Positions 15,279-22,872 of a stretch of DNA of 64,000 nucleotides are shown piece after piece. The position numbers and the translations under genes were made by a program. This stretch comes from Lachnospira sp. UBA2821. GTDB lineage: Bacteria > Bacillota > Clostridia > Lachnospirales > Lachnospiraceae. The notes beneath the pieces were generated by a model, which saw only the letters and a list, made by a program, of their open reading frames with translations, made no database searches and was not told where the DNA came from. How positions within the stretch are numbered: the first letter of the stretch is position 1; each line of letters opens with the position of its first letter. Location: positions 13,443-77,442 of the forward strand of contig DEGR01000033.1 of the NCBI GenBank assembly GCA_002351535.1, given 5' to 3'.

Positions 15279-16604
15279 CTAAAATTTATGCAGATACTCT
15301 TCTATCTCCCATTCTGTGACTCTCTCTCTGTATTCCTGCCATTCTCTTGTCTTTGCTTCCACAAGCTTATTTACTATATGTTCTCCCAACACGCTGTGTA
15401 CAAAATCGTCATTTTTAAATTCGTTCACAGCTTCATACAGATTCTCAGGAATTGCTTCAATTCCAAGCTCAGTTCTTTCTTCTGCCGTCATCTCGAATAT
15501 ATTTCTGTCAACACTCTTCGGTGGTTCGAGCTTATTCTTTATACCGTCAAGTCCCGCTGCAAGACATAACGCCATCACGAGATACGGATTAGTTGCAGGG
15601 TCAGGACTTCTAAGCTCCACTCTTGTTCCTTCACCTCTTGAAGCCGGTATTCTTATAAGCGGACTTCTATTTTTAGCTGACCATGCAATATATACAGGTG
15701 CCTCGTATCCCGGAACAAGCCTCTTATACGAATTAACAAGGGGATTAAATACCATAGTCATCGCCTTCATGTGTTTCATTATTCCTGCTATAAAATGATA
15801 TGCCACTTCACTGAGTCCGTTCTCATCTTCTGTGTCTTCGAATATATTTACACCATCATGGAAAAGTGACATATTGATATGCATTCCCGAACCACATACG
15901 CCATGCTTTGGTTTTGGCATAAATGTTGCATATAATCCATGTCTCTTCGCAATAGACTTAACAGTAAGTTTGAATGTCATAATGTTGTCTGCAGTTGTCA
16001 GTGCATCATCATATTTAAAATCAATCTCATGCTGTGCAGGTGCCACCTCATGGTGCGAAGCTTCTATCTCGAATCCCATGTCCTCAAGATTGAGTATCAT
16101 ATCTCTTCTGCAATTCTCACCGAGGTCTGTTGGTCCAAGGTCAAAATATCCTGCCCTCTCATGAGTTGTTGTCGTAGGATTGCCATCATCATCTGTGTGG
16201 AATAAGAAAAATTCACACTCAGGTCCGACTGCAAAATCATATCCCATCTCTTTTGCCTCTCCCACTACTTTCTTAAGTATATATCTTGAATCATTCTCGT
16301 ATGGCTTGCCATCAGGTGTATACACATCACATATAAAACGTGCTACCTTTCCCTGCTGTGGTCTCCATGGAAATATCTCAAATGTATCAAGGTCCGGATA
16401 CAGATACATATCTGACTCTTCTATTCTTACAAACCCCTCAATTGATGAGCCATCAAACATGCATTTATTATCCAATGCTTTCTTTATCTGGCTTGATGTA
16501 ATTGCCAGATTCTTAAGTGTACCAAAAATGTCCGTAAACTGAAGACGTATAAATTCAACATCTTCTTCTTCAATCATGTCAATAATCTGCTGCTTAGTGT
16601 ACAT
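15279..16604 (-). CDS. glnA: Glutamine synthetase type I
   Basis: The 441-residue protein makes glutamine from glutamate, ammonia and ATP. Signature segments are FDGSSIEGF near residue 50, the metal-binding EASHHEVAPAQHEIDF, the ATP-binding KPKHGVCGSGMHINMSL, and NRSPLIRIPASRGEGTRVELRSPDPATNPYL. The short length and lack of an adenylylation-site loop fit the GSI-alpha type of Firmicutes. It has GGAGGAG before the ATG. The leader has a promoter and a terminator-like hairpin, and an ANTAR gene follows, so control by antitermination is likely. Confidence 0.97.
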   Translation of the reverse strand: MYTKQQIIDMIEEEDVEFIRLQFTDIFGTLKNLAITSSQIKKALDNKCMFDGSSIEGFVRIEESDMYLYPDLDTFEIFPWRPQQGKVARFICDVYTPDGKPYENDSRYILKKVVGEAKEMGYDFAVGPECEFFLFHTDDDGNPTTTTHERAGYFDLGPTDLGENCRRDMILNLEDMGFEIEASHHEVAPAQHEIDFKYDDALTTADNIMTFKLTVKSIAKRHGLYATFMPKPKHGVCGSGMHINMSLFHDGVNIFEDTEDENGLSEVAYHFIAGIMKHMKAMTMVFNPLVNSYKRLVPGYEAPVYIAWSAKNRSPLIRIPASRGEGTRVELRSPDPATNPYLVMALCLAAGLDGIKNKLEPPKSVDRNIFEMTAEERTELGIEAIPENLYEAVNEFKNDDFVHSVLGEHIVNKLVEAKTREWQEYRERVTEWEIEEYLHKF

Positions 16605-16662
16605 ACTTCTCCTCCTTCTGCACTTTCATTATAGTATGTCTGTCATATAATATTGTATACAC

Positions 16663-16698
16663 AAAAAGGCGCACTCCACCCGGAGTTAAACGCCTTTG
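16663..16698 (-). promoter_or_regulatory. Terminator-like hairpin in the glnA leader (candidate attenuator)
   Basis: On the minus strand AAAGGCG...CGCCTTTTTGTG encloses an inner ACTCC/GGAGT stem with a GGGT loop. The U-run gives it an intrinsic-terminator look, but it sits between two divergent genes where no transcript needs to end, and just downstream of the glnA promoter. The two-hexaloop structure typical of ANTAR targets is not obvious by eye. Confidence 0.65.
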
Positions 16699-16706
16699 TT
16701 TCCATA

Positions 16707-16735
16707 AGAATAACAATAATAAAAATATTTGTCAA
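16707..16735 (-). promoter_or_regulatory. Predicted glnA promoter
   Basis: TTGACA (16730-16735) and TATTCT (16707-16712) on the minus strand are separated by exactly 17 bp. Transcription would start around 16700, immediately before the hairpin, giving a leader of about 95 bases. A second TATAAT closer to the gene (16628-16633, minus) has no good -35. Confidence 0.65.
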
Positions 16736-16835
16736 CCACTGCATTTTTCACAAATTTACCTATTGTAATTATTGAGTTAACATTGTAGAATGAGAGTTGC
16801 GTCTTGATGACATATAATAGAAAGGAAAATTTAAA

Positions 16836-18221
16836 ATGAGAACTTCAAGAAAAAAACTTAACGTTAAAAGACTTATTATTCTTATTGTAATCATGTGTGT
16901 GTTTATAGCGGGTGTATGCTTTGCCATAATATCATTGGTTAAATCGAATAAAAAAGATAAATCAGCAAATAAAAACACATCACAGGAAAAAGAGACAACT
17001 GTTAAAGCAATCAATGGTTCCGTAGGTGCACAGGATGCTACTGATGCATATGATGACTACGACCAGTCACTAAGCGACAGCAACTGTCCTTATCTTGTTA
17101 AAGTTAATAGAGCTGCCAACTGTGTAACAGTATACAGTAAGAACGAAAACGGAGACTACGTTACTCCTATTAAAGCTATGAGATGCTCTACAGGCAAAAA
17201 CATAGATGACACTCCTCTTGGAACCTTCCACACAACTGCAAAATATGAATGGTGTCTTATGGTCGATGGTACATATTCACAATATGCATATAGAATTCAT
17301 GGTGGAATAATGTTCCATTCTGTACCAAACTTCGAAGAAGACAACAGCACTCTTGAATATGAAGAATATAACAAACTTGGTTCTCCTGCATCTTTAGGTT
17401 GTGTAAGACTTACTGTTCAGGATTCAAAATGGTTATATGATAATTGTCCACAGGGTACAACTGTTGTCATCTACGATGATGCAGAGAATCCGGGACCACT
17501 TGGTAAACCTGAGACTATCACTATTCCTGAAGACAGTGATTTAAACGGCTGGGACCCTACTGATCCTGACCCTGCCAACCCATGGGTTTTACGTTCACCT
17601 GTTATATATAACGCAACAGATGTGACATTAAAGGTTAATTCATCAACTAACCTTCTTAAATACATTAAAGCCGTAGATACATGTGGAAATGATATTTCTG
17701 ATAAAATTGGCATGACAGGTAACTATGACTTTAGTAAACCTGGAATATACAACATTACATTTACTGTAACAGATATACTTGGCAAATCGACTTCTGCCAC
17801 AATTAACGTTACTATATCAGACCAGATTACCGAAGAAATTCTTCCTATAGAACAATATCCTGATACTAACAAATCAGAAAATGTAACAAAGGACAGTAAC
17901 GATGATGATGACAATAACAGCAGAAATCACCAGAACACTGATAATGATGATAACGACTACAATAATTATCAGAATAACGAACCTCAGACTGAACCTGTAA
18001 CACAGGCTCCTGAACCAACTACACAGTGGCAGGAACCCCAGACTGAACCTCAGACCGAGCCTCAGACCGAACCTCAGACCGAACCTCGTACCGAACCTCA
18101 GACTGAAAAACCGACTGAACCCCGTACGGAAAAACCGACCGAAAAACGTACCGAAAAACCGACTGAACCCCGTACCGAGAAACCAACTGAAAAACGTACC
18201 GAAAAAACAACCGACAAATAA
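16836..18221 (+). CDS. L,D-transpeptidase (YkuD) with Ig-like domain and Thr/Pro/Glu repeat tail
   Basis: The 461-residue protein has an N-terminal membrane anchor (about 12-32, IILIVIMCVFIAGVCFAIIS). A YkuD domain follows at about 85-215 with the catalytic motif HGG...SLGCVRL (Cys near 188). An Ig/HYR-like domain lies at about 255-330, then an Asp/Asn-rich stretch, and from about 385 a repeat tail of EPQTEP and EKPTEPRTEK units to the end. YkuD enzymes form 3-3 cross-links in peptidoglycan or attach proteins to it; the tail probably crosses the wall. AAAGGA precedes the ATG. It is divergent from glnA. A large palindrome begins on the base after its stop codon. Confidence 0.92.
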   Translation: MRTSRKKLNVKRLIILIVIMCVFIAGVCFAIISLVKSNKKDKSANKNTSQEKETTVKAINGSVGAQDATDAYDDYDQSLSDSNCPYLVKVNRAANCVTVYSKNENGDYVTPIKAMRCSTGKNIDDTPLGTFHTTAKYEWCLMVDGTYSQYAYRIHGGIMFHSVPNFEEDNSTLEYEEYNKLGSPASLGCVRLTVQDSKWLYDNCPQGTTVVIYDDAENPGPLGKPETITIPEDSDLNGWDPTDPDPANPWVLRSPVIYNATDVTLKVNSSTNLLKYIKAVDTCGNDISDKIGMTGNYDFSKPGIYNITFTVTDILGKSTSATINVTISDQITEEILPIEQYPDTNKSENVTKDSNDDDDNNSRNHQNTDNDDNDYNNYQNNEPQTEPVTQAPEPTTQWQEPQTEPQTEPQTEPQTEPRTEPQTEKPTEPRTEKPTEKRTEKPTEPRTEKPTEKRTEKTTDK

Positions 18222-18781
18222 AACATCTTAAAATAAACTTCCCACCGGAATGCAAAATATCTATGAATGTATGGATGCATCGGTATTAATATCACAACAT
18301 TTTGCATAAATTGTGTGAATTTGTCAGATGCCGCTTTCAGCTTAAATTTTGTGTCCATTCGTTAAGTGAACAGTGACGCAAGAATGTCCGCCCGGTACAC
18401 ACTCTCTCATGATTCCTTAGTCGGGTGGGAGTAAATGCCGTTCTACTGCAGAGCATATTAGGTGCGAAAAATACAAACGCGCAATTTAGTTTTATATAAG
18501 AATATAAATCATTTTGCTTGAACGAGTATTTTTCGCACCTGCTTTAGCAGTAGAACGGCATAACTCCCACACACGACACGTCATAAATCGAGTGTGTGTA
18601 CCGGGCGGACATTCTGCGGAGATGTTCAATATCGAATGAACGCAAATAATCATATAAGCTGAAAACGGCATCGACAAATTAGCAATTTATGGCAAGTTGC
18701 GATATTAATCTGATGCATTCCATACGATATATGATATCTACATGCACCACGGTGGGAAGTTTGTATTTTAATAATGATGTT
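18222..18781 (+). repeat. 560-bp imperfect palindrome (fold-back element or very large hairpin RNA)
   Basis: The whole gap between the two plus-strand genes is an inverted repeat with arms of about 250 bp and a 51-base loop at 18475-18525. Outer ends AACATC (18222-18227) and GATGTT (18776-18781) pair, as do AAACTTCCCACCG (18235-18247) and its complement at 18750-18762. Inner perfect blocks are 18381-18402 with 18594-18615 (22 bp), 18435-18449 with 18547-18561 (15 bp), and 18460-18474 with 18526-18540 (15 bp). Between them the arms diverge by substitutions and small gaps. No open reading frame of note lies inside. It could be a MITE-like fold-back element, two inverted copies of a repeat, or a structured RNA. 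Confidence 0.85.
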
Positions 18782-18834
18782 CTTATGCAGAGGTTTTATA
18801 CATATATTATACAAAAGCTTTGTAGAGGATTTTA

Positions 18835-19617
18835 ATGTATAATAAATTCAATTTATGTAAACAAAGTTTCCTATGGCTTACAGCCATAGCTCTTTTATTC
18901 TGTATGAGTATGTACATCTCAGAATCAGATTCTATTGCCGTCGGTAATTACACTAATTCCCGCAGGCTCCCAATCTATTGCGTTGATACCGATGAAAAGA
19001 TTGTAGCATTAAGCTTTGATGCCGCCTGGGGTAATGAAGACACACAGACTATTCTGGATATATTAAAAAAAGAAAAAGTTAAAGTTACATTTTTTATGAC
19101 CGGTGGCTGGGTAGAATCATATCCTGATGATGTTAAAGCAATTGCAAAAGCCGGTCATGACCTTGGTAATCACAGTGAAAATCATAAGCATATGACTGAA
19201 CTTTCAGACGAACAATGTAAAGAAGAAATTATGAAAGTACATAATAAAGTCAAAGAATTGACCGGCAAAAATATGATTCTATTCAGACCACCTTATGGTG
19301 ATTACGATAATAAAGTCATTGATGTTGCCAGAGAGATAGGTTACTATCCGATTCAATGGGACGTTGACAGTCTCGACTGGAAAGACTACGGTGTAGATTC
19401 GATTATAAATACAGTTGTAAATAACTCTCATCTAGGTAACGGCTCAATTATATTATGTCATAACGGTGCAAAATATACTGCACAGGCATTACCCAAAGTT
19501 ATCTCCGGACTAAAACAAAAGGGATATAAGATTGTTCCTATATCCCGTATTATTTACAAAAACACATATAACATTAATCCTGAAGGCCGTCAGTTACGTC
19601 CTAAAGCAACTTCATAA
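18835..19617 (+). CDS. Polysaccharide deacetylase, PdaB-like
   Basis: The 260-residue protein has an N-terminal membrane or signal segment (about 12-30) and a NodB-homology domain. Motif 1 is ALSFDAAWGNEDT, motif 2 is HDLGNHSENHKHM (metal-binding His pair), motif 3 is RPPYGDYDNK, and motif 5 holds LCHNGAKYT. The SFDAAWG form rather than TFDDGP resembles the PdaB sporulation branch, in which the second Asp is replaced. The family removes N-acetyl groups from peptidoglycan or other amino-sugar polymers. AGAGGA precedes the ATG. Its 3' end overlaps the convergent methyltransferase gene by 17 bases. It may be co-expressed with the L,D-transpeptidase, though the palindrome lies between them. Confidence 0.9.
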   Translation: MYNKFNLCKQSFLWLTAIALLFCMSMYISESDSIAVGNYTNSRRLPIYCVDTDEKIVALSFDAAWGNEDTQTILDILKKEKVKVTFFMTGGWVESYPDDVKAIAKAGHDLGNHSENHKHMTELSDEQCKEEIMKVHNKVKELTGKNMILFRPPYGDYDNKVIDVAREIGYYPIQWDVDSLDWKDYGVDSIINTVVNNSHLGNGSIILCHNGAKYTAQALPKVISGLKQKGYKIVPISRIIYKNTYNINPEGRQLRPKATS

Positions 19618-20743
19618 GAGTTGTATTAATGTTAAGCTCTTCTGTACATTTATTTAATTTTTCACTTGAGATTTTTAAATCACCCGGTTTTCTGATATTC
19701 TTAACGGCTCTTATCAATATGTTTTTAGGAGTGTGCTCCATATCAATAAATTCAAGTATCTGGACTTCATAACCATTCTGTTCAAGAATTTCGGCTCTTA
19801 TTCCATCTGTAATAAGGGCTGAAATTCTCTCTTTGAGAAGACCGTATTTTAATATTGGTGATAACATGTCATTTTCTATCTGCCTGTTTACTTCGTGCTG
19901 GCAGCACGGAACTGATAATATAACCTTTGCTCCCCACTCAACAGCTTTAGCCAGTGCATAATCTGTAGCTGTATCACACGCATGAAGTGTCACAACCATA
20001 TCAACTTTTTCAACATCATTATAATTAGCAATATCTCCTACATAAAACTTAAGATTCCCACTATAACCATATTTTTCACTGAGACGGTTGCAATGTTCTA
20101 TTACATCTTTTTTCAAATCAAGTCCTATAATATTAACATTATAACCATTAACTTCCTTTAAGAAATAATATAAAGCGAAAGTAAGATATGACTTTCCACA
20201 CCCAAAATCCAGTATATTCACCGGCTTATCCTGCGGAAGTTTATCAAGTATATCATCAACAAATTCAAGATATCTGTTTATCTGCCTGAATTTATCGTAT
20301 TTGGATTTAACAATCTTTCCTTCAGTTGTCATTACTCCAAGGTCTACAAGAAATGGAACTGTTTTTCCCTCTTCAAGAATATATTTTTTCTTTCTATTAT
20401 GCTCAAGTACAATCTTTTTTCTGCCGGGAACAAGCTTTTTATTTATCGACATTTTTCCCTTCTTACTTACAAGTACTGTTGCCTGTGCCATTCCATATTC
20501 TGCCTGAAGCTGTTTATAATTATGCATCCACTCTTCTATATCAGCCTTTAAAGAATCACCCGTATAATTCTTGTGAATAACCTGCGTTCCTCGGTAAAAA
20601 GTTGCCTGAAACATAAGTGAATCCTTAATCATAACAGGTCTTATCTTTATCTTGTCTCCAAGTTCATTATTCCTTGGATTACTTATTATTATAGAATACA
20701 ATTCTTTATCTATCGCTTCCTGTAATAACTGTGTAAACTCCAT
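19601..20743 (-). CDS. SAM-dependent methyltransferase (Methyltransf_32-like)
   Basis: The 380-residue protein has an unassigned N-terminal half (about 1-165) and a Rossmann methyltransferase half. Motif I is NILDFGCGKSYLTFALYYF near 177-195, motif II is GLDLKKDV, and the THACDTATDYALAKA segment with SVPCCQHE downstream is the signature of the PF13679 family. Homologues are widespread in Firmicutes; the substrate is not established and may be RNA or protein. A GGAG-type ribosome site precedes the ATG. The gene converges on the deacetylase with a 17-base overlap. Confidence 0.85.
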   Translation of the reverse strand: MEFTQLLQEAIDKELYSIIISNPRNNELGDKIKIRPVMIKDSLMFQATFYRGTQVIHKNYTGDSLKADIEEWMHNYKQLQAEYGMAQATVLVSKKGKMSINKKLVPGRKKIVLEHNRKKKYILEEGKTVPFLVDLGVMTTEGKIVKSKYDKFRQINRYLEFVDDILDKLPQDKPVNILDFGCGKSYLTFALYYFLKEVNGYNVNIIGLDLKKDVIEHCNRLSEKYGYSGNLKFYVGDIANYNDVEKVDMVVTLHACDTATDYALAKAVEWGAKVILSVPCCQHEVNRQIENDMLSPILKYGLLKERISALITDGIRAEILEQNGYEVQILEFIDMEHTPKNILIRAVKNIRKPGDLKISSEKLNKCTEELNINTTLMKLL

Positions 20744-20757
20744 ATTTATTCCGGCTC

Positions 20758-21720
20758 CTATCTGAATGAACAGAAATTCTGGGTAAGATATGTTCCATAT
20801 GTGCTTGATGCATTATACGCATAACCTACGCCAAGATATTTGAAGTAACTGTTAGTAATATTGTCTCTGTGCCCCTGTGATGATATCCACGCAAGAACAA
20901 AATTAACTCCACAGTTTTGTCCTGCTGCAATATTTTCACCTGCCCATGAGTAATTAATTCCTGCATTTAACATTCTGTCAAACGGACTTCTTCCGTCCAG
21001 ACTATAATGGCTGAAATATCCATTTGTTGCCATGTCTTTGCTGTGTGCCCTGGCAACTTTTGCAACCTTGCCTGATGAAGCAAGTGATGATGTTCCAATA
21101 TATTCTCTAAAGGCATTAGTTACATATAATGTTTCTTTCTCAATACCTTTTGAAATTGCACTGCTTGAATATTTTTTTACTCCATAATCACTAAAGTAAA
21201 TACTATATTTTGACAAATATACTTTTGCGGCAAACGTCTTTTTGTTTCCCCAGTAATCTAAATACTCTGTCTCCGATATCTTGCTTCCATTTTTCTCAAC
21301 AGCAAAATATCCATTGTTAATGTATCCACTCTCCGACTTAACATTATACCATGCATTATCAGTAAATTTTTTCTTCTTAAGCTGTTTATAAGAATATCCT
21401 GATTTTGCATTAGGTGTTCTGTACTCTTTTGAAAGCACAAAATATCCTATTACTTTATTTCCTTTTGTATACGCAATGATAAATCTTCCCTTTGTACTAT
21501 TATATACATAACCGCGTATTCCTGTAGGCTCGGTATAAGACGCCTTATACTTTCCCAGTTTCTTATTAAGTGTCTTGGTAGTGTCGTTAAATGTCACTGT
21601 CTTTTTCTTAACAGTAATTGATGTCGATGCTGCCTTTACTTCATTGACATTTGCTAATGAAAATATACCCATTATCATTACTGCAATAAAAGTCATCAAT
21701 AATGCTCTGCTCTTTTTCAT
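20758..21720 (-). CDS. Secreted CAP-domain (SCP/PR-1-like) protein
   Basis: I choose MKKSRALL at 21720, because AAGGAGA is correctly placed and it begins a normal signal peptide (to about VNEVKAA). The longer reading to 21759 is unlikely. The 320-residue protein has a middle region that does not match anything I know (about 30-195), and a C-terminal CAP domain with ARAHSKDMATNGYFSHYSLDGRSPFDRM, AGENIAAG and HRDNITNSYFKYLGVGY. The CAP histidines and glutamate are present. Bacterial CAP proteins (YkwD-like) are secreted and of unclear biochemical role, often linked to spores or cell envelope. It follows the YbjN-like gene closely. Confidence 0.9.
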   Translation of the reverse strand: MKKSRALLMTFIAVMIMGIFSLANVNEVKAASTSITVKKKTVTFNDTTKTLNKKLGKYKASYTEPTGIRGYVYNSTKGRFIIAYTKGNKVIGYFVLSKEYRTPNAKSGYSYKQLKKKKFTDNAWYNVKSESGYINNGYFAVEKNGSKISETEYLDYWGNKKTFAAKVYLSKYSIYFSDYGVKKYSSSAISKGIEKETLYVTNAFREYIGTSSLASSGKVAKVARAHSKDMATNGYFSHYSLDGRSPFDRMLNAGINYSWAGENIAAGQNCGVNFVLAWISSQGHRDNITNSYFKYLGVGYAYNASSTYGTYLTQNFCSFR

Positions 21721-21736
21721 GTAGTTCTGTCTCCTT

Positions 21737-22159
21737 CTAATCATTCTTTTTATTGTCATATAATTGCTCTAACTCTTCATATATAAGGTCGCCCATCTGT
21801 ACGCCGATAAGTGCAAGCTGTATGCAGAGTCTTCCAACGTTAGTCTCATCTGCCATAGTATCCATACTCATAACAATGTCTTTATCCTCAATTGTCAGTT
21901 TAACCCATCTGAATTTCTTGTTCAGTTCATTCACTTTTAATATAAGTTTTTCTGCAACTCTGTCTACACTATATAATCCGTAGAATTTAATAGCTACTGA
22001 GCTATTATCTTCTGCAACAATAAATAATATCTTGAGTGTTACCGGAGCTTTTTTCATTTTCTGCATTAATATTAATGCCTCTTCATTGTCTCCTGCAACT
22101 GCATAATTAAGTCCCTGCTGCTTAAATGTTAGTCCTAATGCGTTTAATAATGATTTCAT
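21737..22159 (-). CDS. YbjN-like small protein
   Basis: The ATG at 22159 (MKSLLNALG) is chosen since GGTGAG is 7 bases upstream; a GTG at 22171 would add four residues. The 140-residue protein is soluble and shows the alpha/beta pattern of YbjN/type-III-chaperone-like sensory proteins: a strand pair around VTLKILFIVAEDNSSVAIKFYG, a helix VAEKLILKVNELNKKFRWVKL, then MSMDTMADE and a C-terminal helix. Assignment is by overall pattern only. Its 3' end slightly overlaps the upstream part of the CAP-protein reading frame, so the two are likely co-transcribed. Confidence 0.65.
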   Translation of the reverse strand: MKSLLNALGLTFKQQGLNYAVAGDNEEALILMQKMKKAPVTLKILFIVAEDNSSVAIKFYGLYSVDRVAEKLILKVNELNKKFRWVKLTIEDKDIVMSMDTMADETNVGRLCIQLALIGVQMGDLIYEELEQLYDNKKND

Positions 22160-22184
22160 ACTTTTTCTCACCTTTCTATACTTG

Positions 22185-22802
22185 TTACATTATTGCCCTT
22201 TTGGCAAGTTCATCTGCCATCTCGTTATATTTATCGCCCGAATGCCCCTTAACTTTAACAAATTCAATTTTAAGGCTGTCCTTTATACTGTCATAATACT
22301 CTTTGTAAGCCTTCGTCCCATCTTTGTTAGCCTTCCATGCACCTGTGCACCATTTTGCAATTCCTTCATAGTCATGATATATAACTATACTTTCGCATTT
22401 ATTTTCCACTGCATACCGCATTGCACACTCTGCACCTTTTATTTCTCCGGCTACATTCCTCATCTGTGCAAGTTCCCTGTCATCTACTTTTTGTGAAAAA
22501 TGTTTTTCCATGCCATTATGAAACATGACAACACCATAAGAAAACTCCTCTGTAGCCTTATTATAGCTTCCATCAACATATGCCACTGCTTTTTTTTCAT
22601 CTGTCACCGGCACTCCACCATCAGTAGTTACTTTTATTGTATTATTAACAACACCTTCTATATATTGTGCCGCCTCTTCTATTGTAAGAAAACTCTTATA
22701 CTCTGCCCCCGAATATCCATTTATCTGTTTCTTTGCATCATCCCAGTTCATATATATTCCGGGTATCTTTCCTTTACGGACAGCATAATACTTTTTTGCC
22801 AT
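22185..22802 (-). CDS. Ribonuclease H with N-terminal viroplasmin (RNase H1 N-terminal) domain
   Basis: I start at MAKKYYAVRKGK (22802) since GAGGAG precedes it. The 205-residue protein has a caulimovirus-viroplasmin domain (about 3-45, KIPGIYMNWDDAKKQINGYSGAEYKSF) that binds RNA:DNA hybrids, and an RNase H domain from about 70. Catalytic acidic residues are visible in AYVDGSYN, GEIKGAECA, YHDYEGI and NEMADELAK. It cleaves RNA in RNA:DNA hybrids. The arrangement matches RNase H1-type proteins of Clostridia. It lies 70 bases after the hydG stop, and the longer reading frame upstream of the chosen start is not needed. Confidence 0.93.
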   Translation of the reverse strand: MAKKYYAVRKGKIPGIYMNWDDAKKQINGYSGAEYKSFLTIEEAAQYIEGVVNNTIKVTTDGGVPVTDEKKAVAYVDGSYNKATEEFSYGVVMFHNGMEKHFSQKVDDRELAQMRNVAGEIKGAECAMRYAVENKCESIVIYHDYEGIAKWCTGAWKANKDGTKAYKEYYDSIKDSLKIEFVKVKGHSGDKYNEMADELAKRAIM

Positions 22803-22872
22803 ACCACTCCTCGTTTCTAAGCAACCTGTTGCAAAATGTCTATTTGTTTTGCCCTGAACAAATAGCTGTGTA

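Noticed and set aside
15316..15798. 160-residue plus-strand open frame opposite glnA
   Set aside because: Low-complexity Ser/Leu-rich translation of the complement of a highly conserved gene; no start signals.
18019..18358. Minus-strand open frames over the L,D-transpeptidase tail and palindrome
   Set aside because: Their repeats (SVRYVFRSVF-like) are the complement of the EPQTEP coding repeats; no ribosome site and partly inside the palindrome.
18222..18781. CRISPR array or tRNA/rRNA remnant in the palindrome
   Set aside because: There is one inverted pair and no direct repeats with spacers, and no tRNA- or rRNA-like sequence is recognisable.
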